Notes: a model not told the origin generated them from the sequence alone. Shown: positions 27,144-35,525, numbered from the stretch's first letter. The stretch is 64,000 bases of DNA from Maribacter algarum (ex Zhang et al. 2020) (GCF_005885635.1 NZ_VATY01000002.1:372001-436000), one strand, 5' to 3'. Numbers and translations are program-made.

Positions 27144-29246
27144 CTATATTTCTTGTAGGTTGCTTTTTTTTGGTGAGATGCTTGGGGCATTTTCACTATC
27201 GTTCGAAACTAGTGGTATAATAAAAGTAACTGTTGTTCCTTTTCCAACTTCACTTTTAATATCCCAATTACCATTTATTTTTTTTATTCGAGAGGCCATA
27301 TTTCGTATGCCAATTCCTCTTTTACCTCTTTTTTGTACAAATCCCTTTCCGTCATCCACTATATTGACTGTTAGTAAACTCTCATCTGAAAAAAAATTCA
27401 TGTAAATATTTTCGCAATTGGCATGTTTTACCGAATTCTGAAGACTTTCTTGAACCATTCGGTACAAGTTAATCTTGATTTCCCCACTCAATGCATCCCA
27501 ATCCAATTCATCAGTAAAATTAAAATCAATATTTATTTTCGAGGCATTTTCAATAGTTTGCACCAACTCTTTAATCGAAAGAATAAAGTTATGAATTTTT
27601 TGATAAGCGGCGTGACTTAAATCGTGAGAAATAGATCGGACTTCACCTTCGACATCTTGCAGAATTGAGATGGCTTTTGCTCTTTCCCCGATTGCTTCGG
27701 GGTCTGTTTTTTTATTGAGACCCAGTAACATCATACGGGCCCCTAGCATTTTACCTAGAACACCATCGTGTAGCTCTTCGGAAACCCGCTTTTGCTCCAT
27801 TTTTTTGCCTTCCTCCACTTTTTCACCTTGAGCTAACATGAGGTTGAATATCTCTTGGTTATTCGCCTGTTGTTGCTGTCTGAACTTTAGAATTCTGTTT
27901 TTTACGCGTTGATTAATGATGATAAAACTAGCGAGTCCTAGTAAAATTAGGGAGGCGGCTATACCTGTCCAGAGTTGTTTTTCACGCGCCAGAACCTCAT
28001 TCTCGGCGATAAATTCGTCAGTTTCGAATTGGATGCGCGCAAATTTATTTCTAATCTGACGTTCTTGCATCTGCAGGCTGTCGTTAAGAGTGATGAACTG
28101 TTCAGAGTATTTTACTGCATTTTTGGTGTCAGCTTTTGGTAACATTCTTAAAACATTTAGTCGAAGCTTACTATCACCCGTTGCAAGTGCTAGACTTTCG
28201 GAGGCTTTCAAGTTACTTAGGGCCTTGGCGGAATCTTTTACCATTAAATGGTACTCGGCAAACTTTAAAGCCCCAGAAGATTTACCTCTTATATCATTTA
28301 TGCTATCCTGCACTTTTTGGGCCTCGAGAAATGGGCCTGGAAGCTTTTCATATTGCTCACTTTTAAGATAACTATAGCCTAGATTATTTAATACCTTCCC
28401 ATAAAAAGAAATATTTTCTTGTTTAAAATTTTCAAGAGCTAGAACCTCTAGAAAAATTGGTATCGCTTTTTTATGCTGTCCTTGTTTTTGATAAACTAGC
28501 GCCATATTATGTTTTGTAATAAGAATTCTAACTGGAGAAGCGTTGGCCTTTTTATAATAATCTAAAGATTCGTTATAGTGATTCAAAGCCCTTTCATGTT
28601 CGTTTAACAATTTAGCGTTATCAGCTAGAAGGTCATAACATCTGGCAAGTTCACGATATTTCTTTAGGGGTTTTAGCTTTTTGATTGCTTTTATGATTGT
28701 TGCTTCAGCGCCAGAATTATCCCCAATATCTGATTGAATATTTGCCATACTTCGCAGTAATTGACCTGCACGAAATTGATCGTCCAAGGCTTCAAATATC
28801 AGCTGTGCTTCCTTGTAGTGAAAATAAGCACTATCTTTTATGTTGTGTTGGCTCAAAAAAGCTGCTAAATCCCAATAAACTTCTCCTAGGTTGGACGAAT
28901 CACCCATGATTTTATTGAGTTGAATAGCCTTAGAATTAATTTTTCTAAATCTTGAGGAATCCTTGAGGTTGTAATTGATTAAAGATAGCTGAGTAAAAAA
29001 TCTTGCTTTTAGTGAGTCGTTAGAAAGAGAACTGGCTTTGTTTAAGGCCTTATTTAATAGATCGGATTTTACCTCCGGAGTAATATCTGCCAATTTGCTT
29101 TGGTTAATCCAGATTTGTATACTATCGGGTTCAACAGTTCTTACGGAACCCTTAGAACTATTTTGGTTCTGACAAGCAGATACCCAACAAAACAAAAATA
29201 AAACAGCAAGGAAGGATGGTTTCTGGAACGGGGATGGTTTTAGCAT
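27144..29246 (-). CDS. Lipoprotein-type sensor histidine kinase with periplasmic TPR repeats
   Basis: A 700-residue kinase. The leader ends WVSAC, a lipobox, so the N terminus may be lipidated. About residues 50-390 are tetratricopeptide-type repeats, placed in the periplasm. One membrane segment (about 425-447) follows. The cytoplasmic part has the HisKA_3 phosphoacceptor H493 in SEELHDGVLG and a HATPase with N box (ESLQNSVKHA) and G boxes (DDGKGF, KRGIGIRNM). TPR kinases of this kind are common in Bacteroidota. The signal is unknown; the small secreted peptide encoded just upstream is a candidate. Confidence 0.88.
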   Translation of the reverse strand: MLKPSPFQKPSFLAVLFLFCWVSACQNQNSSKGSVRTVEPDSIQIWINQSKLADITPEVKSDLLNKALNKASSLSNDSLKARFFTQLSLINYNLKDSSRFRKINSKAIQLNKIMGDSSNLGEVYWDLAAFLSQHNIKDSAYFHYKEAQLIFEALDDQFRAGQLLRSMANIQSDIGDNSGAEATIIKAIKKLKPLKKYRELARCYDLLADNAKLLNEHERALNHYNESLDYYKKANASPVRILITKHNMALVYQKQGQHKKAIPIFLEVLALENFKQENISFYGKVLNNLGYSYLKSEQYEKLPGPFLEAQKVQDSINDIRGKSSGALKFAEYHLMVKDSAKALSNLKASESLALATGDSKLRLNVLRMLPKADTKNAVKYSEQFITLNDSLQMQERQIRNKFARIQFETDEFIAENEVLAREKQLWTGIAASLILLGLASFIIINQRVKNRILKFRQQQQANNQEIFNLMLAQGEKVEEGKKMEQKRVSEELHDGVLGKMLGARMMLLGLNKKTDPEAIGERAKAISILQDVEGEVRSISHDLSHAAYQKIHNFILSIKELVQTIENASKINIDFNFTDELDWDALSGEIKINLYRMVQESLQNSVKHANCENIYMNFFSDESLLTVNIVDDGKGFVQKRGKRGIGIRNMASRIKKINGNWDIKSEVGKGTTVTFIIPLVSNDSENAPSISPKKSNLQEI

Positions 29247-29265
29247 TCAACTTTTTCCTACAAGA

Positions 29266-29301
29266 TAAAAAAAAAGCTCCAAATGCATTGCATTTGGAGC
29301 T
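29266..29301 (-). terminator. Strong hairpin with T tract between peptide gene and kinase gene
   Basis: Perfect 13-bp arms (29275-29287 and 29289-29301, AGCTCCAAATGCA and its complement); read on the - strand it is followed by nine T. It ends 19 bases before the kinase ATG, leaving no room for a normal promoter in between. It is a terminator or attenuator. Confidence 0.85.
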
Positions 29302-29323
29302 CCATATGAAATAAGATAAAAAT

Positions 29324-29482
29324 TTATGCTGTTCCTCCTCTAGGATCTTCATCAGGACAGTCAGCACAAGTTAACATTGTCGCTAAGTCAAAATCTAAGT
29401 CTATTTTTTCTGCTTGAGTTGCTATCATACTTACTGCGAATACCGCTACTGCCAAAATACTTGCTACTTTCTTCATGTTCAT
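29324..29482 (-). CDS. Small secreted peptide precursor (52 aa)
   Basis: A short reading frame with a typical signal peptide: MNMKKVASILAVAVFAV then SMIATQA, predicted cut after QA. The mature part would be about 28 residues, very acidic (EKIDLDFDLATML), with a CADC Cys pair and a PRGGTA end. A second ATG lies six bases in. A good -7 box (29523-29530) and a pair of LytTR-type direct repeats precede it, and a strong terminator follows, so the gene has its own transcription unit. It stands between a LytTR regulator and a TPR kinase. A signalling role is inference. Confidence 0.7.
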   Translation of the reverse strand: MNMKKVASILAVAVFAVSMIATQAEKIDLDFDLATMLTCADCPDEDPRGGTA

Positions 29483-29522
29483 TTTGTTTTAAGGGGTTGA
29501 ATTTTTGCTTGTTATGTTTAAA

Positions 29523-29530
29523 CAAAATTA
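29523..29530 (-). promoter_or_regulatory. -7 promoter box of the small-peptide gene
   Basis: On the - strand TAATTTTG matches TAnnTTTG, 40 bases before the ATG at 29482. The LytTR-type repeats lie 58 bases further upstream. Confidence 0.55.
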
Positions 29531-29588
29531 TACAACAGCTATTATGAAGAAGGCAGTCTAGAAATTTTGAAAGTAGATGGTCCAGTTT

Positions 29589-29622
29589 TGAGAGTATTCG
29601 AATTAAATCTGAGAGTATTCGA
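29589..29622 (-). promoter_or_regulatory. Candidate LytTR operator: two 13-bp direct repeats
   Basis: TGAGAGTATTCGA occurs at 29589-29601 and again at 29610-29622, exact copies 21 bp apart (two helical turns). LytTR proteins such as AgrA bind paired direct repeats with this spacing. The pair lies between the LytTR stop codon (29623) and the peptide gene. Confidence 0.6.
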
Positions 29623-30354
29623 TTAATTTAAGGAGGAAATTGCGTTTTTTGTCAGGAGTTTCTTTAGCGTGTCAATATTTTCCCGGTATGATTTTGAGAA
29701 AGGCAATTGCTGTTTTTTATATTTTAAGGTACAGCTGGCTTTTCCGTAGCTAATACGGGAGATATAGTCGCTATTTACGATATAGCTTTGGTGTATACGT
29801 ATGAAGTTTTTTGGCATCTGACCTTCGAAGGTTTTCAACGTTTTGAAAGCATGATTTATTGTTCCATCTTTCATAATGAATTCAGTGGCATTATTGTCGG
29901 CTTTCAAATAAAGTATGTCATTTGTGTTTATATAATGAAAGTCACGATAGGATTTTAAACATATGGTCTGGGCCTGAACCTCTTGAGGCATAGTTTTTGT
30001 TAATCGCATTATCGTTTTTCGAACATCGAACTCATCGTAGGGTAATAACCAATAATCGAAAAAGTTATTCTTTATGGCCTCATAAGCGTGATTCTTCGTC
30101 TTTGAAATACCAATATAAATTGGAAGATTACTTGTGTATTGATGTAGCTCAACACTCATTTGAAAATAGGAGCCGGCATTTTCATTTAAGTTAACGAAAA
30201 CAATATCAGGCGTATACTTTAAAATAGCATTTAGTCCCTCCGCGCTATTTTCGGCAATTGCTACGCAATCAAACTCACCACATTTAGCTAAATGGTGTTG
30301 CAAGTTTAGAGTCGCAGAGGTCTCTGAATCGATTATGGTGTATGTATAGGACAA
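29623..30354 (-). CDS. LytTR-family DNA-binding regulator with receiver lacking the Asp
   Basis: A 243-residue protein. The N-terminal receiver-like domain (about 1-120) has the fold pattern, but the phosphoacceptor position is Asn (N55 in VFVNLN). The LytTR DNA-binding domain covers about 136-240 (YINTNDILYLKADNNATEF and FIRIHQSYIVN are diagnostic). The start is TTG at 30354; no ATG is in frame close upstream. A -7 box (TACTTTG) and the AAACC-N13-GGTTT motif precede it, so it may be controlled at transcription rather than by phosphorylation. Confidence 0.87.
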   Translation of the reverse strand: MSYTYTIIDSETSATLNLQHHLAKCGEFDCVAIAENSAEGLNAILKYTPDIVFVNLNENAGSYFQMSVELHQYTSNLPIYIGISKTKNHAYEAIKNNFFDYWLLPYDEFDVRKTIMRLTKTMPQEVQAQTICLKSYRDFHYINTNDILYLKADNNATEFIMKDGTINHAFKTLKTFEGQMPKNFIRIHQSYIVNSDYISRISYGKASCTLKYKKQQLPFSKSYRENIDTLKKLLTKNAISSLN

Positions 30355-30373
30355 AATTTCAATACTATATTTG

Positions 30374-30433
30374 CAAAGTACTGATAGTGTTGCGAAAAAT
30401 GGATGAGGTAAACCTTATATAAATGGAGGTTTT
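30374..30433 (-). promoter_or_regulatory. Operator-like motif plus -7 box, copy B
   Basis: On the - strand: AAAACC, 13 bases, GGTTT (30433 down to 30410), 29 bases, then TACTTTG (30380-30374). Motif and spacing match copy A at 26332-26392. It is the promoter region of the LytTR gene. Confidence 0.6.
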
Positions 30434-30503
30434 TGTTTAAAATTCAAGACTTTTGTTAAAATTTGATGATATCTTTTGAAAAAAGAAAGAAAAATCTTAT
30501 AAT

Positions 30504-32033
30504 TTAATTTTGTGTTGATATTTGATACGCTCCGATTGAAGGAGATGATGTTCGGTCAATTCCTAAAAGATCAAAGGGAATTCGCAATGCGGTTCCGATA
30601 TTAGCCCTTCCTTCCGCAGCTGAAGGGTTTTCTATTCTAAAATCGTTTTTGGCGACATTCAGATAGTTGGCGTCCTCATTGATAAATACCTCCTTATACA
30701 AACTTAAATTTCCAAAGTCGTAAAGCGGGTCTGAATCAAACATTCCGCCAGAATCCCTAAACTTCAAGAGGCAATTAATAAATGAGTATTCAAATAGGTT
30801 TGTATTGTTGTTTCTTAAAACGAGTTCAATGGCATTATTCCCGTCTATAATGCAATTGAAGAACTCTGCTCTTTCCAGTTCACCATTAGACGAACGTGTG
30901 AAATTATCAATTTCTAATGCCGTTCCCCCACGGAAGCCATTACTCCAGTAGTTCGCGACAGTACAATGTGCAAATTCATATTTACCTCCTAAATTTAAGA
31001 ACAGTGAGGTATTCCCTGAACTTCCTAAGACTACGTTTTCTGCGTTAATTGCTGCTTTTTTGCCCCACAGGTTCACACTTGCGCTATTATAAATTTGAGA
31101 GTTGGTTACTGTTAGGGTAGGCGAGTTTAGAATACCATCTCCGTCAACCAATAAACCTACGGTGGCGTTTTTAAGGGTTAAATAATTTATGGTGTTATTG
31201 ATACTACCCGAGGTAATCCATAAAGTCCCCCATTGGCCTGCAACATTTGTTAACTCACTTTCCAACCTGTCTCCAGAGAAAATCACTTCATTTTCTAGCA
31301 GGTCTTGATCTTCACTAAGTCCTCCGTTGACTTGTAATGAAGCGTTGGATTTTATCAGCATTCCAGAATCTTTATGAAAGTGGACACGACTACCAGCATC
31401 AACGATAAGCTCTTTTCCTTCGGGAACTACGGCATAACCATAAATGACATAGGGTTTTTGATTTGTAAAATTCAACTGGTCGTCTTCCAATTCAAATCCT
31501 TCGGCTCGGATTTCGTTTCCAGAATCATCAAACCCAATCAAAACAGTTTCTTTCGAGCCGTCAGGCAGACTTTTTGGATACAAGAAAACAGCGTCTTTGA
31601 TTAAGGTTACCAGTTGTACCTCCTGCAGGTATTCACCATTATCAAATTGAATGGCATCGGTATACAGAAATTCATTTAGAGCAGTATCAGGAACGTTAAA
31701 AGTAGTTTCAATAAAAATGAAAATACTATCCTGAGCAAGTATCTGGATACCCTCAAACTCTTTTCCCGCAACTCCATCTACGTTCAATCGATAGCTGCTA
31801 TTTTGTCCCTGAGACAAGCGGATTGAAGGAATTTCGATATCATCACGTGTTCTGTTGTACACCTTTAACGTTCGTGTGCTGCTGGTGAGGTTTGTGTAAA
31901 TAGTATCTAAGAATATGGTGTCTTTTGAAAATTCCAAATTCCCGTTACTTGGTGCATATTCCAAGTCCTTTCGGCACGAACTAACTAGAGCAACAAGGGC
32001 AAGAATTAGAAGAGAAACGAAAAAAGAACGCAT
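30504..32033 (-). CDS. Lipoprotein with parallel beta-helix-like region
   Basis: A 509-residue lipoprotein (leader ending ALVSSC). The first 160 residues look like an Ig-like or cohesive beta domain (FSKDTIFLDTIYTN). About residues 200-450 have the short repeated hydrophobic/Asn pattern of right-handed beta-helix proteins (INYLTLKNATVGLLVDG, IIDGNNAIELVLRNN). The end has ANIGTALRIPFDLLGIDRTSSPSIGAYQ. This architecture is frequent in marine Bacteroidota; no catalytic residues can be named. Surface exposure is likely. Confidence 0.65.
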   Translation of the reverse strand: MRSFFVSLLILALVALVSSCRKDLEYAPSNGNLEFSKDTIFLDTIYTNLTSSTRTLKVYNRTRDDIEIPSIRLSQGQNSSYRLNVDGVAGKEFEGIQILAQDSIFIFIETTFNVPDTALNEFLYTDAIQFDNGEYLQEVQLVTLIKDAVFLYPKSLPDGSKETVLIGFDDSGNEIRAEGFELEDDQLNFTNQKPYVIYGYAVVPEGKELIVDAGSRVHFHKDSGMLIKSNASLQVNGGLSEDQDLLENEVIFSGDRLESELTNVAGQWGTLWITSGSINNTINYLTLKNATVGLLVDGDGILNSPTLTVTNSQIYNSASVNLWGKKAAINAENVVLGSSGNTSLFLNLGGKYEFAHCTVANYWSNGFRGGTALEIDNFTRSSNGELERAEFFNCIIDGNNAIELVLRNNNTNLFEYSFINCLLKFRDSGGMFDSDPLYDFGNLSLYKEVFINEDANYLNVAKNDFRIENPSAAEGRANIGTALRIPFDLLGIDRTSSPSIGAYQISTQN

Positions 32034-32064
32034 AGCTAAAATTCATATTTTCAATAAGACGTTT

Positions 32065-32454
32065 TCAGGAAAAGACGTTTTTGATTTCTTCTGAAATACG
32101 CATAGGTCGTAAAGTTTTTGCATTTAGCAAGCACCATTCAGTTTTTGAACGTAATAAAAGTTGATTTGTTATGGCATTGTACATTTCAACAACGCGAATA
32201 CAAGTGGCACCCCTACTTTCAGCAATATGTGTTTGAATTTTGATTTCATCACCCAATTGCGCGGCATTTTTGTATGTAATATTATGATTCATAACGACCC
32301 AGACCACGTCCTCCTGTATTTGCGACGAAGCATAATTCTGCCAGTGTTCTTTCGAAACATCTTGAATCCATTGTACATAGCGTACATTGTTTACGTGATT
32401 TAAATCATCTAAATCATCAGATGCAACCGTCAATACCTTTTCATAGTATTCCAT
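32065..32454 (-). CDS. Acyl-CoA thioesterase, 4HBT hotdog family
   Basis: 129 residues forming a single hotdog fold. The helix motif DLDDLNHVNNVRYVQWIQDVS contains the Asp and Asn residues typical of the 4-hydroxybenzoyl-CoA thioesterase/YbgC branch. Substrate is unknown but is likely a short- or medium-chain acyl-CoA. It lies 31 bases downstream of the start of the beta-helix lipoprotein gene's operon direction, on the same strand, with a family A repeat behind it. Confidence 0.82.
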   Translation of the reverse strand: MEYYEKVLTVASDDLDDLNHVNNVRYVQWIQDVSKEHWQNYASSQIQEDVVWVVMNHNITYKNAAQLGDEIKIQTHIAESRGATCIRVVEMYNAITNQLLLRSKTEWCLLNAKTLRPMRISEEIKNVFS

Positions 32455-32458
32455 AAAG

Positions 32459-32581
32459 ATTACTTGATAATCGAGACCCGTCTGCCAGAGGGGCAGGTTT
32501 AAACGGCTCTGATCCTTGCGTCAATATTAATGTTAATTTTCCTTCCAATGCCTCGCGGACTTGCCTTGAGGTAATTTACTT
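32459..32581 (+). repeat. Interspersed multi-hairpin repeat, family A, copy 3
   Basis: Head TACTTGATAATCGAG, then a GC-rich hairpin (CTGCC-AGAGG-GGCAG) absent from copies 1 and 2, then the usual series ending GAGGTAATTTACTTC. The end of the repeat supplies the AAG-TAA end of the glutaminyl cyclase gene at 32576. Confidence 0.82.
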
Positions 32582-33625
32582 CTTAATGATTTTGACTTCG
32601 AAAAGTTTGTCCCAGTCTTTGCCGGTAACGAAGAATGTTTTTCTCGTTGGGTGGTAAGCAATACCGTTAAGAACATTATCGGTGTCGACCCAATTGGGTG
32701 TTTTGGTTACTTTTTTACTTAATCCCCCGAAATTAACAACACCTTCAATCGCCCCACTTTTTGCATCAATAATCATGACTCCTGACTTTTGATAAACATT
32801 CGCATATAGTTTACCAGCCACATATTCCAATTCGTTTGTTTTGTTGAAGATAGATGAGTTTGTAACGGTTTGTGTATGTCCTTCTTCAACAAGTGTTTCA
32901 GGGTTCAAGAACCAAATGTTCTCCGTGCCATCACTTTTGAAAAGTTTCTCGCCATCATTCGCAAGACCCCAACCTTCTTTACTTTCACCATATTGAAAGC
33001 TATCAATCTTTTTAAAGTCTTTTAAATCATAGACATACCCAATGTGACTTTGCCAGGTAAGCTGGTATATTTTTCCATTCAGAATGGTCATGCCTTCACC
33101 GAAAATAGTATTGTCAAGATCTATTTGCTTTAACACTTTACCAGTCTTGTAGTCTACTTTTCGCAGAGAAGAACGTCCTTTTTTACCTGTGCTTTCGTAG
33201 AGGGTATCTTGATAAAATTCAAGACCTTGCGTATAAGCTCTGTTGTCATGTGGGTACTCCTTTATAATTTCATAGGTATATAGTTCTGGAGCCTTTTCAG
33301 CTAAAATCTTGATGTTTTTCGATATTTCTACAGAGGTTTCATCGTAATCAACCACTGCCTTTAACGTTTTGTTTCCTAAGGTCGGAATATCGAAGGTGAT
33401 ACTATTGTTAGAAACAGTAAGCTCTTTCCCATCTATGCTGTATCGGACACTTTTGATAGTTTTATCCAACTTATTGTCCAAACCAATATCAATCGATTCA
33501 TTTTGTTGAAACTGTTTTTTATCTCCCTCAAGCTTTATTGCGAAAAGGTCTTGAGGTTGATGGTTTTCTCCACCACAGGCTAAAAAGAGTAGAAGAGAAA
33601 TTGTTGAGAAGAAAACTTTGATCAT
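32576..33625 (-). CDS. Glutaminyl-peptide cyclotransferase (plant-type fold), lipoprotein
   Basis: Converts N-terminal Gln of peptides to pyroglutamate. A 349-residue protein whose leader MIKVFFSTISLLLFLACGG is a lipoprotein signal, fixing the start at 33625. After an N-terminal Ig-like region, about residues 105-345 form the five-bladed propeller of the plant/bacterial glutamine cyclotransferase family (YPHDNRAYTQGLEF, TWQSHIGYVYDLKDF, NVLNGIAYHP). Its site of action would be the periplasm, suiting exported proteins with N-terminal Gln. Confidence 0.87.
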   Translation of the reverse strand: MIKVFFSTISLLLFLACGGENHQPQDLFAIKLEGDKKQFQQNESIDIGLDNKLDKTIKSVRYSIDGKELTVSNNSITFDIPTLGNKTLKAVVDYDETSVEISKNIKILAEKAPELYTYEIIKEYPHDNRAYTQGLEFYQDTLYESTGKKGRSSLRKVDYKTGKVLKQIDLDNTIFGEGMTILNGKIYQLTWQSHIGYVYDLKDFKKIDSFQYGESKEGWGLANDGEKLFKSDGTENIWFLNPETLVEEGHTQTVTNSSIFNKTNELEYVAGKLYANVYQKSGVMIIDAKSGAIEGVVNFGGLSKKVTKTPNWVDTDNVLNGIAYHPTRKTFFVTGKDWDKLFEVKIIKK

Positions 33626-33799
33626 AAGGTTAGCTTTGTTGATGATTATTTGATAAAATAGATGGACTATCATTAGAGTACAAGAATAGTGTTTTAGCTA
33701 AAACCCTACTATTGAAACCTTTGGGGCAAAAATAACACCAAACCGCAAACCATGGGCAATATTTACCCTAAAATTATGAATGTAAAAATGAAAAGATTG

Positions 33800-33807
33800 T
33801 ATATTTG
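33800..33807 (+). promoter_or_regulatory. -7 promoter box of the SRP RNA gene
   Basis: TATATTTG matches the TAnnTTTG consensus exactly. It ends five bases before the predicted RNA 5' end at 33813, the spacing expected for this promoter class. Confidence 0.7.
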
Positions 33808-33812
33808 CAGTT

Positions 33813-33913
33813 GGCAAGTCCTACACGACCAGCTCCTGTAGAATCCCCCAGGGTGGGAACGCAGCAAGGGTATATGGTTGTAGCGGTGCGATGTAGGTAG
33901 CTTGCCTTTTTTT
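33813..33913 (+). ncRNA. ffs: Signal recognition particle RNA (4.5S-type)
   Basis: About 94 bases that pair end to end: GGCAAG at 33813 with CTTGCC at 33901-33906. The apical part CCAGGGTGGGAACGCAGCAA carries the GGAA-type tetraloop and the asymmetric loop bases (GCAGCA) that bind Ffh. A T run follows as terminator (to about 33913). The RNA works with Ffh to target membrane proteins. The gene stands alone between the glutaminyl cyclase and SDR genes; the rest of that gap holds nothing else I can see. Confidence 0.93.
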
Positions 33914-33979
33914 GTACCCAAAAGTCAAGGAAGCAAACTATTTTAACTGTTGGTTATTATTCGTTAATTTGCCGGAATT

Positions 33980-34789
33980 ATGAGTTCTAAGGTTGTTTTA
34001 ATTACGGGAGGTTCTTCTGGTATCGGTAAATCAATTGGTTTGTTTTTAAAGACAAATGGATTTATAGTTTATGGTACAACTCGAAAATTAAACAAGCATT
34101 CGAGCTTCAATTCATTTGAACTTCTTGAAATGGATGTTACAGATGTGGGTACCATACGAGATGCAGTTTCTAAAGTGATTTCCAACGAGGGAAAACTTGA
34201 TGTTTTGATAAATAATGCAGGTATCGGAATTACTGGCCCGATTGAAGAAACGCCACATGATGAAATTTTAAAGGTTTTCGATACCAATTTTAATGGCCCA
34301 ATACATATGATGAAGGCGGTGTTACCTCAAATGCGAAAGCAAAAGAGTGGACTGATAATAAATATCACTTCTATCGCCGGGTATATGGGGCTTCCGTATA
34401 GAGGGGTCTATTCTGCAACAAAGGGAGCTTTGGGGTTGATAACTGAAACTTTGCGCATGGAGGTCAAAGATTTCGGCGTGCATATTACCAATCTTGCCCC
34501 GGGTGATTTTGTAACCAATATTGCTTCCGGAAGATATCATTCTCCAGTATTCGAAAATTCTCCCTATAAGTCCGCCTATGGCAATACATTAGAGTTGATT
34601 AATGAAGGGGTTCATGATGGGGAAGACCCTATTTTAGTAGCGCGAACCGTATTCAAGATTATAAACACCAAAAAGCCTAAAGTGCATTACAAAGTGGGTA
34701 CTTTTATGCAGAAATTTTCATTGTTTTTGAAAAATGCTTTGCCCGATAAAGTATATGAGAAACTATTGTTGAACCATTATAAGTTGTAA
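33980..34789 (+). CDS. Short-chain dehydrogenase/reductase
   Basis: A 269-residue classical SDR. The cofactor motif is TGGSSGIGKS (about residues 9-18), followed by NNAGIG (about 77-82). The catalytic Ser is in INITSIAGYMG and the YxxxK in YSATKGALG. The basic residue after TT in GTTRKL suggests NADP(H) preference. Substrate is unknown. It is followed after 58 bases by the transaldolase-like gene. Confidence 0.9.
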   Translation: MSSKVVLITGGSSGIGKSIGLFLKTNGFIVYGTTRKLNKHSSFNSFELLEMDVTDVGTIRDAVSKVISNEGKLDVLINNAGIGITGPIEETPHDEILKVFDTNFNGPIHMMKAVLPQMRKQKSGLIINITSIAGYMGLPYRGVYSATKGALGLITETLRMEVKDFGVHITNLAPGDFVTNIASGRYHSPVFENSPYKSAYGNTLELINEGVHDGEDPILVARTVFKIINTKKPKVHYKVGTFMQKFSLFLKNALPDKVYEKLLLNHYKL

Positions 34790-34847
34790 TTTTGGACTCG
34801 GGAAAAATTCCTAAAAATAAATTTTAATCATATTCAAATAGCTAAGA

Positions 34848-35501
34848 ATGAAGTTTTTTATCGATACAGCCAATCTAGATCAAATTCGTGAAGCCCAGGC
34901 ACTGGGAGTACTTGATGGAGTTACAACTAATCCGTCATTGATGGCTAAAGAAGGAATCACCGGTAGAAATAATATTTTAAAGCATTATGTTGACATATGC
35001 ACAATTGTCGATGGTGACGTTTCTGCTGAGGTCATCTCTACAGATTTCGAAGGAATGATTAAAGAAGGGGAGGAGCTAGCAGAATTACATGATCAAATCG
35101 TGGTTAAAGTTCCAATGATTAAGGATGGGGTAAAGGCTTTGAAATATTTTTCAGATAAAGGAATCCGAACGAATTGCACTTTGGTATTTTCTGTCGGACA
35201 GGCTTTATTGGCTGCTAAAGCAGGTGCAACTTATGTGTCGCCGTTTATAGGAAGACTTGATGATATTTCTACAGATGGCTTGAATCTGATTGCAGAAATT
35301 CGACATGTTTATGACAATTATGCTTTTGAAACGCAAATATTAGCGGCTTCAGTACGACATACAATGCACGTTATTGATTGTGCCAAAATTGGAGCCGATG
35401 TCATGACGGGACCTTTATCTTCTATTGAGGGACTTTTAAAGCATCCATTGACCGATATTGGTTTGGCAAAATTTTTAGCTGATTATCAAAAAGGAAACTA
35501 A
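34848..35501 (+). CDS. Transaldolase-like / fructose-6-phosphate aldolase
   Basis: A 217-residue small class I aldolase of the transaldolase B3/FSA subgroup. The Schiff-base lysine is K87 in [28 protein letters not shown] and SPFIGRLDD are diagnostic. Whether it works as transaldolase or FSA is decided by a few active-site residues that I cannot judge firmly. It ends with a bidirectional terminator. Confidence 0.92.
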   Translation: MKFFIDTANLDQIREAQALGVLDGVTTNPSLMAKEGITGRNNILKHYVDICTIVDGDVSAEVISTDFEGMIKEGEELAELHDQIVVKVPMIKDGVKALKYFSDKGIRTNCTLVFSVGQALLAAKAGATYVSPFIGRLDDISTDGLNLIAEIRHVYDNYAFETQILAASVRHTMHVIDCAKIGADVMTGPLSSIEGLLKHPLTDIGLAKFLADYQKGN

Positions 35502-35525
35502 TAGAATAGATATATTAATTAATAG

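Noticed and set aside
30366-30373. TATATTTG on the + strand
   Set aside because: A perfect -7 box by sequence, but no + strand gene follows; probably chance within the LytTR promoter.
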